This document shows, piece after piece, positions 6,343-8,063 of a stretch of DNA of 8,063 bases. Position 1 is the first letter of the stretch. Each line of letters starts with the position of its first letter. The notes beneath the pieces were generated by a model. The model saw only the letters and a list, made by a program, of their open reading frames with translations, was not told where the DNA came from and did no database searches. The stretch spans positions 1 to 8,063 of the forward strand of contig DATKZQ010000024.1 in NCBI GenBank assembly GCA_035527895.1, read 5' to 3'. Made by a program: the position numbers and the translations under genes. Origin of the DNA: JADFWK01 sp035527895 (GTDB taxonomy: Bacteria; Desulfobacterota; DSM-4660; Desulfatiglandales; B25-G16).

Positions 6343-6380
6343 AAAGGCCGTGGGCGAGCAACCCTCACGGCCTTTCTTAT
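6343..6380 (+). terminator. Second terminator-like hairpin in the trpD leader
   Basis: AAAGGCCGTG (6343-6352) and CACGGCCTTT (6366-6375) form a perfect 10-bp stem with a 13-nt loop, followed by CTTATT. The T-tract is interrupted, so it may be a weak terminator, a stabilising hairpin or a second control point. Its left arm repeats the 8-mer CCGTGGGC (6348-6355) from the attenuator stem, so it can also pair with the attenuator's right arm (GCCCACGG, 6313-6320). Confidence 0.5.
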
Positions 6381-6421
6381 TGGCAAACCCAGAATATCTT
6401 TTAATAAGGGAGGGAAGAACA

Positions 6422-7501
6422 ATGATAAAGGAAGCAATTGCAAAAGTGACAAAGGGCGAAGACATGACAGAAGGAGAGATGGAAGACACCATGGCTGACA
6501 TCTTAACAGCCAAGGCCACCCCTGCCCAAATCGGCTCGTTTCTTACGGCCTTGAGGATAAAGGGGGAGACTGTCGATGAGATTACCGGTGCTGCCAGGGC
6601 CCTGCGAGCGAGGGGAGAGAAACTGGTTCTCGCCAACCACCTGGTAGCTGTTGATAGGGATGAGATAAACGTAGACGATGAAACCATACTCGATACCTGC
6701 GGGACCGGGGGAGATGGCACCAATACCTTTAACGTCTCGACAGCAACGGCCTTTGTCGTGGCCGGAGCTGGCGTAAAGGTGGCCAAATACGGCCAACGGA
6801 CGGACTCAAGTCTTTGCGGGAGTGCCACAGTGCTTGAGGCGCTGGGCGTGAACCTGGATATCAACCACGCTGGTGTGGAAAAGTGTATCCGGGAGGTGGG
6901 GATCGGCTTTCTCTACGGTCCGCGATTCTATGGTACCATGAGATACCCCACTGAAGTAAGACAGGAGATCGGAATCCGCACCATCTTTAACCTGCTGGGG
7001 CCCCTCACCAACCCGGCAAGAGCACCAATCCAGATCCTTGGCGTCTATAGCCCTGAACTGACCGAGAAGATAGCCCAGGTACTCAAGAGACTCGGCACCA
7101 AGCAGGCATTTGTGGTTTACGGGGAGGGAACCTTTGATGAGATAAGCATTTGTGGGCCTACGCGAATCTCTCATCTCAAGGAAGGCAACATCAATACCTT
7201 TACCGTAACCCCCGAGGAGTATGGATTCAAAAGGGCAAATCCTGAGGATATACGAGGTGGGAGTGCTGGAGAAAACGCTCGCATTATCAGGGAGATTCTT
7301 GAAGGCCGTCAAGGTCCAAAGCGGGATACGGTGCTGTTCAACGCAGGAGCCGCTTTGGTGGCAGCAGGTTTGGATAGGGATTTTGGAGCAGGCATCGAAA
7401 GGGCCGGGGAGACGATAGATTCCGGCCGTGCCAGGCAAAAACTCGATGCTATGGTCTCCTTTACCCAGCAGTGCGGCTATTTTGTTCGTGAAGAACTATA
7501 G
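6422..7501 (+). CDS. trpD: Anthranilate phosphoribosyltransferase (TrpD) with unusual acceptor-site residues
   Basis: A 359-residue family-3 phosphoribosyltransferase of normal length. Its expected reaction is anthranilate plus PRPP to phosphoribosyl-anthranilate, the second step of the tryptophan branch, in the cytoplasm. The N-terminal helical domain (about 1-70) is followed by the PRPP loop GTGGDG (94-99), NTFNVSTATA (101-110), RTIFNLLGPLTNP (186-198), the Mg-binding DEIS (239-242) and RGGSAGEN (278-285). Arg180, equivalent to the anthranilate-contacting Arg of known enzymes, is kept. The usual KHGNR is KYGQR (122-126), the following SVSSKSGS is TDSSLCGS, and the usual His of HPAM/HRAM is Tyr170. 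ATG 6422 has GGGAGGG 7 nt upstream. A GTG at 6350 lies inside the leader hairpin and is rejected. Attenuation by trpL supports a tryptophan role. No trpC, trpF, trpB or trpA follows. Confidence 0.88.
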   Translation: MIKEAIAKVTKGEDMTEGEMEDTMADILTAKATPAQIGSFLTALRIKGETVDEITGAARALRARGEKLVLANHLVAVDRDEINVDDETILDTCGTGGDGTNTFNVSTATAFVVAGAGVKVAKYGQRTDSSLCGSATVLEALGVNLDINHAGVEKCIREVGIGFLYGPRFYGTMRYPTEVRQEIGIRTIFNLLGPLTNPARAPIQILGVYSPELTEKIAQVLKRLGTKQAFVVYGEGTFDEISICGPTRISHLKEGNINTFTVTPEEYGFKRANPEDIRGGSAGENARIIREILEGRQGPKRDTVLFNAGAALVAAGLDRDFGAGIERAGETIDSGRARQKLDAMVSFTQQCGYFVREEL

Positions 7502-7596
7502 GTAATCGCTAAAACTTACCTAAACTTCCAGATATTCTGGTCATGTAGATTTATTCGCCAGGCCATTCACACTAGAGCAGACGTCAATAATCAGTC

Positions 7597-7628
7597 AACA
7601 ACCACCCCTAAAAAGGGTGGCTTGTTTT
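7597..7628 (+). terminator. Probable trpD terminator, resembling an IS-end hairpin
   Basis: AACAACCACCC (7597-7607) pairs with GGGTGG (7615-7620) and TTGTT (7622-7626), leaving one bulged C, around a loop rich in A. The 3' side ends in TTGTTTT. It lies about 95 nt after the trpD stop and could terminate it. The ACCACCCCT...AGGGTGGCTTG form also resembles the subterminal hairpins of IS200/IS605-type elements, from memory. Confidence 0.5.
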
Positions 7629-7646
7629 GACCCTAAAAGGGTCTTT
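7629..7646. repeat. Short hairpin GACCC-TAAAA-GGGTC followed by TTT
   Basis: GACCC (7629-7633) and GGGTC (7639-7643) form a 5-bp stem with T-runs on both sides, directly abutting the previous hairpin. It could add to termination in either direction or be part of a mobile-element end. Confidence 0.45.
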
Positions 7647-7655
7647 AATCTCTCA

Positions 7656-7683
7656 CCCCAGTACGATGCACGCACCTACGGGG
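7656..7683. repeat. Hairpin CCCC-A-GTA / TAC-GGGG
   Basis: CCCC (7656-7659) and GTA (7661-7663) pair with TAC (7677-7679) and GGGG (7680-7683), leaving one bulged A, around a 13-nt loop. It sits just before the large inverted-repeat element and may be part of the same fold. Confidence 0.4.
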
Positions 7684-7693
7684 CAGGCAGAGA

Positions 7694-7877
7694 ACTCAGA
7701 GAAAAGCCTTGGATCGCTTAAAAGGCCCGCGCAGCGGGGGCCCCGATGACTTACATCGGGAGAATGGAGAGCCTTCACGGGCAGAAATAAGCTCGCTTAT
7801 TTCTTGCCGTGGCGGTCTCTCCAAATACTTTTAAGCGATCTGTCAGCATCAACTGATTCATTTTCCTAACTCTGAGT
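7694..7877. other. Nested inverted-repeat element, candidate structured RNA
   Basis: The outer arms ACTCAGAG (7694-7701) and CTCTGAGT (7870-7877) pair perfectly, with AAAA/TTTT (7702-7705, 7861-7864) inside. The core is closed by a perfect 13-bp stem, GATCGCTTAAAAG (7712-7724) with CTTTTAAGCGATC (7828-7840). Inside are a hairpin CCCGC-GCA-GCGGG (7726-7738), a hairpin CCCGATG-ACTTA-CATCGGG (7742-7760), and a long hairpin spanning 7766-7822. The long hairpin's arms are GGAGAG/CTCTCC, CACGG/CCGTG and AGAAATAAGC/GCTTATTTCT. This is far more pairing than chance would give. One closing stem, two short hairpins and one long hairpin match the layout of a retron msr-msd, but no reverse transcriptase is seen in the remaining window. 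A MITE or another structured RNA is equally possible. The strand is undecided. Confidence 0.55.
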
Positions 7878-7969
7878 CCTTTGTGGGCTCGAGCGACCCT
7901 GAGGAACTTCGAAGGGGAGCGGGCGAGAAATCAAGAGTCAAACCCACTCACCTGCACAGCATAGCTTGG

Positions 7970-7990
7970 ACCATCAGCTGAGCTGATGGT
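7970..7990. repeat. 9-bp hairpin ACCATCAGC-TGA-GCTGATGGT
   Basis: A perfect inverted repeat with a 3-nt loop followed by TTATGG. No gene adjoins it, and the T-tract is too weak for a confident terminator call. Confidence 0.5.
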
Positions 7991-8014
7991 TTATGGTATT
8001 AATTAATCATGCCT

Positions 8015-8060
8015 GCCCGCCGTTTTTCTTGTCCGCCGTTCTTGTGGCGGACTGGCGGGC
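8015..8060. repeat. Nested palindrome at the window edge
   Basis: GCCCGCC (8015-8021) pairs with GGCGGGC (8054-8060), and inside it GTCCGCC (8031-8037) pairs with GGCGGAC (8046-8052). The left side has a 9-nt T-rich interruption. Composition and style resemble the palindrome at 5891-5946 (a GCCCGC/GCGGGC arm), so they may belong to related repeat families. Confidence 0.55.
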
Positions 8061-8063
8061 CTG

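Larger units (their letters stand above)
7502..8063. other. Gene-free, highly structured region downstream of trpD
   Basis: No plausible gene is seen on either strand to the window edge. The region contains, in order, IS-end-like hairpins that probably terminate trpD (7597-7643), a CCCC-GTA/TAC-GGGG hairpin (7656-7683), a large nested inverted-repeat element (7694-7877), a 9-bp hairpin (7970-7990) and a final nested palindrome (8015-8060). The density of structure suggests mobile or RNA elements rather than a plain spacer. Confidence 0.6.

Noticed and set aside
6350..6421. GTG start giving trpD 24 extra residues
   Set aside because: The codon lies inside the second leader hairpin without a ribosome site. 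ATG 6422 with GGGAGGG upstream matches the family N-terminus.
6806..7438. 210-codon antisense ORF within trpD
   Set aside because: It lies wholly inside a well-supported gene. Its translation shows no family features, and the sense frame has all the expected TrpD motifs.
1..8063. CRISPR array, tRNA or rRNA genes
   Set aside because: No regularly spaced direct repeats and no tRNA cloverleaf or rRNA-like sequence were recognised. The repeats present are inverted, not arrayed.

Overview
The window looks like a chromosomal stretch from an anaerobic deltaproteobacterium-type organism (Desulfobacterota, sulfate reducer or syntroph). This is inferred from the gene mix (two acyl-CoA synthetases, a DUF169 protein, a QueG-like iron-sulfur protein), medium GC, strong Shine-Dalgarno sites and abundant intergenic palindromes. 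No 16S rRNA or other taxonomic marker is present, so the placement is tentative.

Layout. At the left, a plus-strand acyl-CoA synthetase (161-1702) converges on a leftward cluster of four genes. Read in their own direction these are a QueG-like double-cluster iron-sulfur protein (5292-4534), a 66-residue unknown protein (4511-4311), a second acyl-CoA synthetase (4237-2678) and a DUF169 protein (2566-1811). From 5293 to 6141 there is no convincing gene. That stretch holds a 135-bp MITE-like palindrome (5362-5496) and several nested hairpin repeats (5728-5982).

The most notable system is at 6142-7501. A good sigma-70-type promoter (TTGACG, 17 nt, TATAGT) ends 7 nt before the ATG of an unlisted 31-codon leader ORF with three consecutive Trp codons. 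The ORF is followed by mutually exclusive RNA pairings and an 11-bp terminator with a T-run. This is a classical trp attenuator, probably with a leaderless trpL, and it controls a single downstream gene, trpD (6422-7501). TrpD keeps the PRPP and Mg motifs, but several positions expected to contact anthranilate are replaced (KHGNR is KYGQR, and the usual His of the H-x-x-M motif is Tyr). No other trp gene follows in the window.

From 7502 to 8063 there is no gene but much structure. It holds a probable trpD terminator resembling insertion-sequence end hairpins. It also holds a 184-nt nested inverted-repeat element (7694-7877) whose core has a perfect 13-bp closing stem, two short hairpins and one long hairpin. 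That topology recalls a retron msr-msd or another structured RNA, but no reverse transcriptase is visible. More palindromes run to the window edge.

How the parts work together: the two synthetases, the iron-sulfur protein and the DUF169 protein may serve carboxylic-acid activation and degradation, but the substrates cannot be read from the sequence. The trpL-trpD unit is functionally separate and appears to respond to tryptophan supply.
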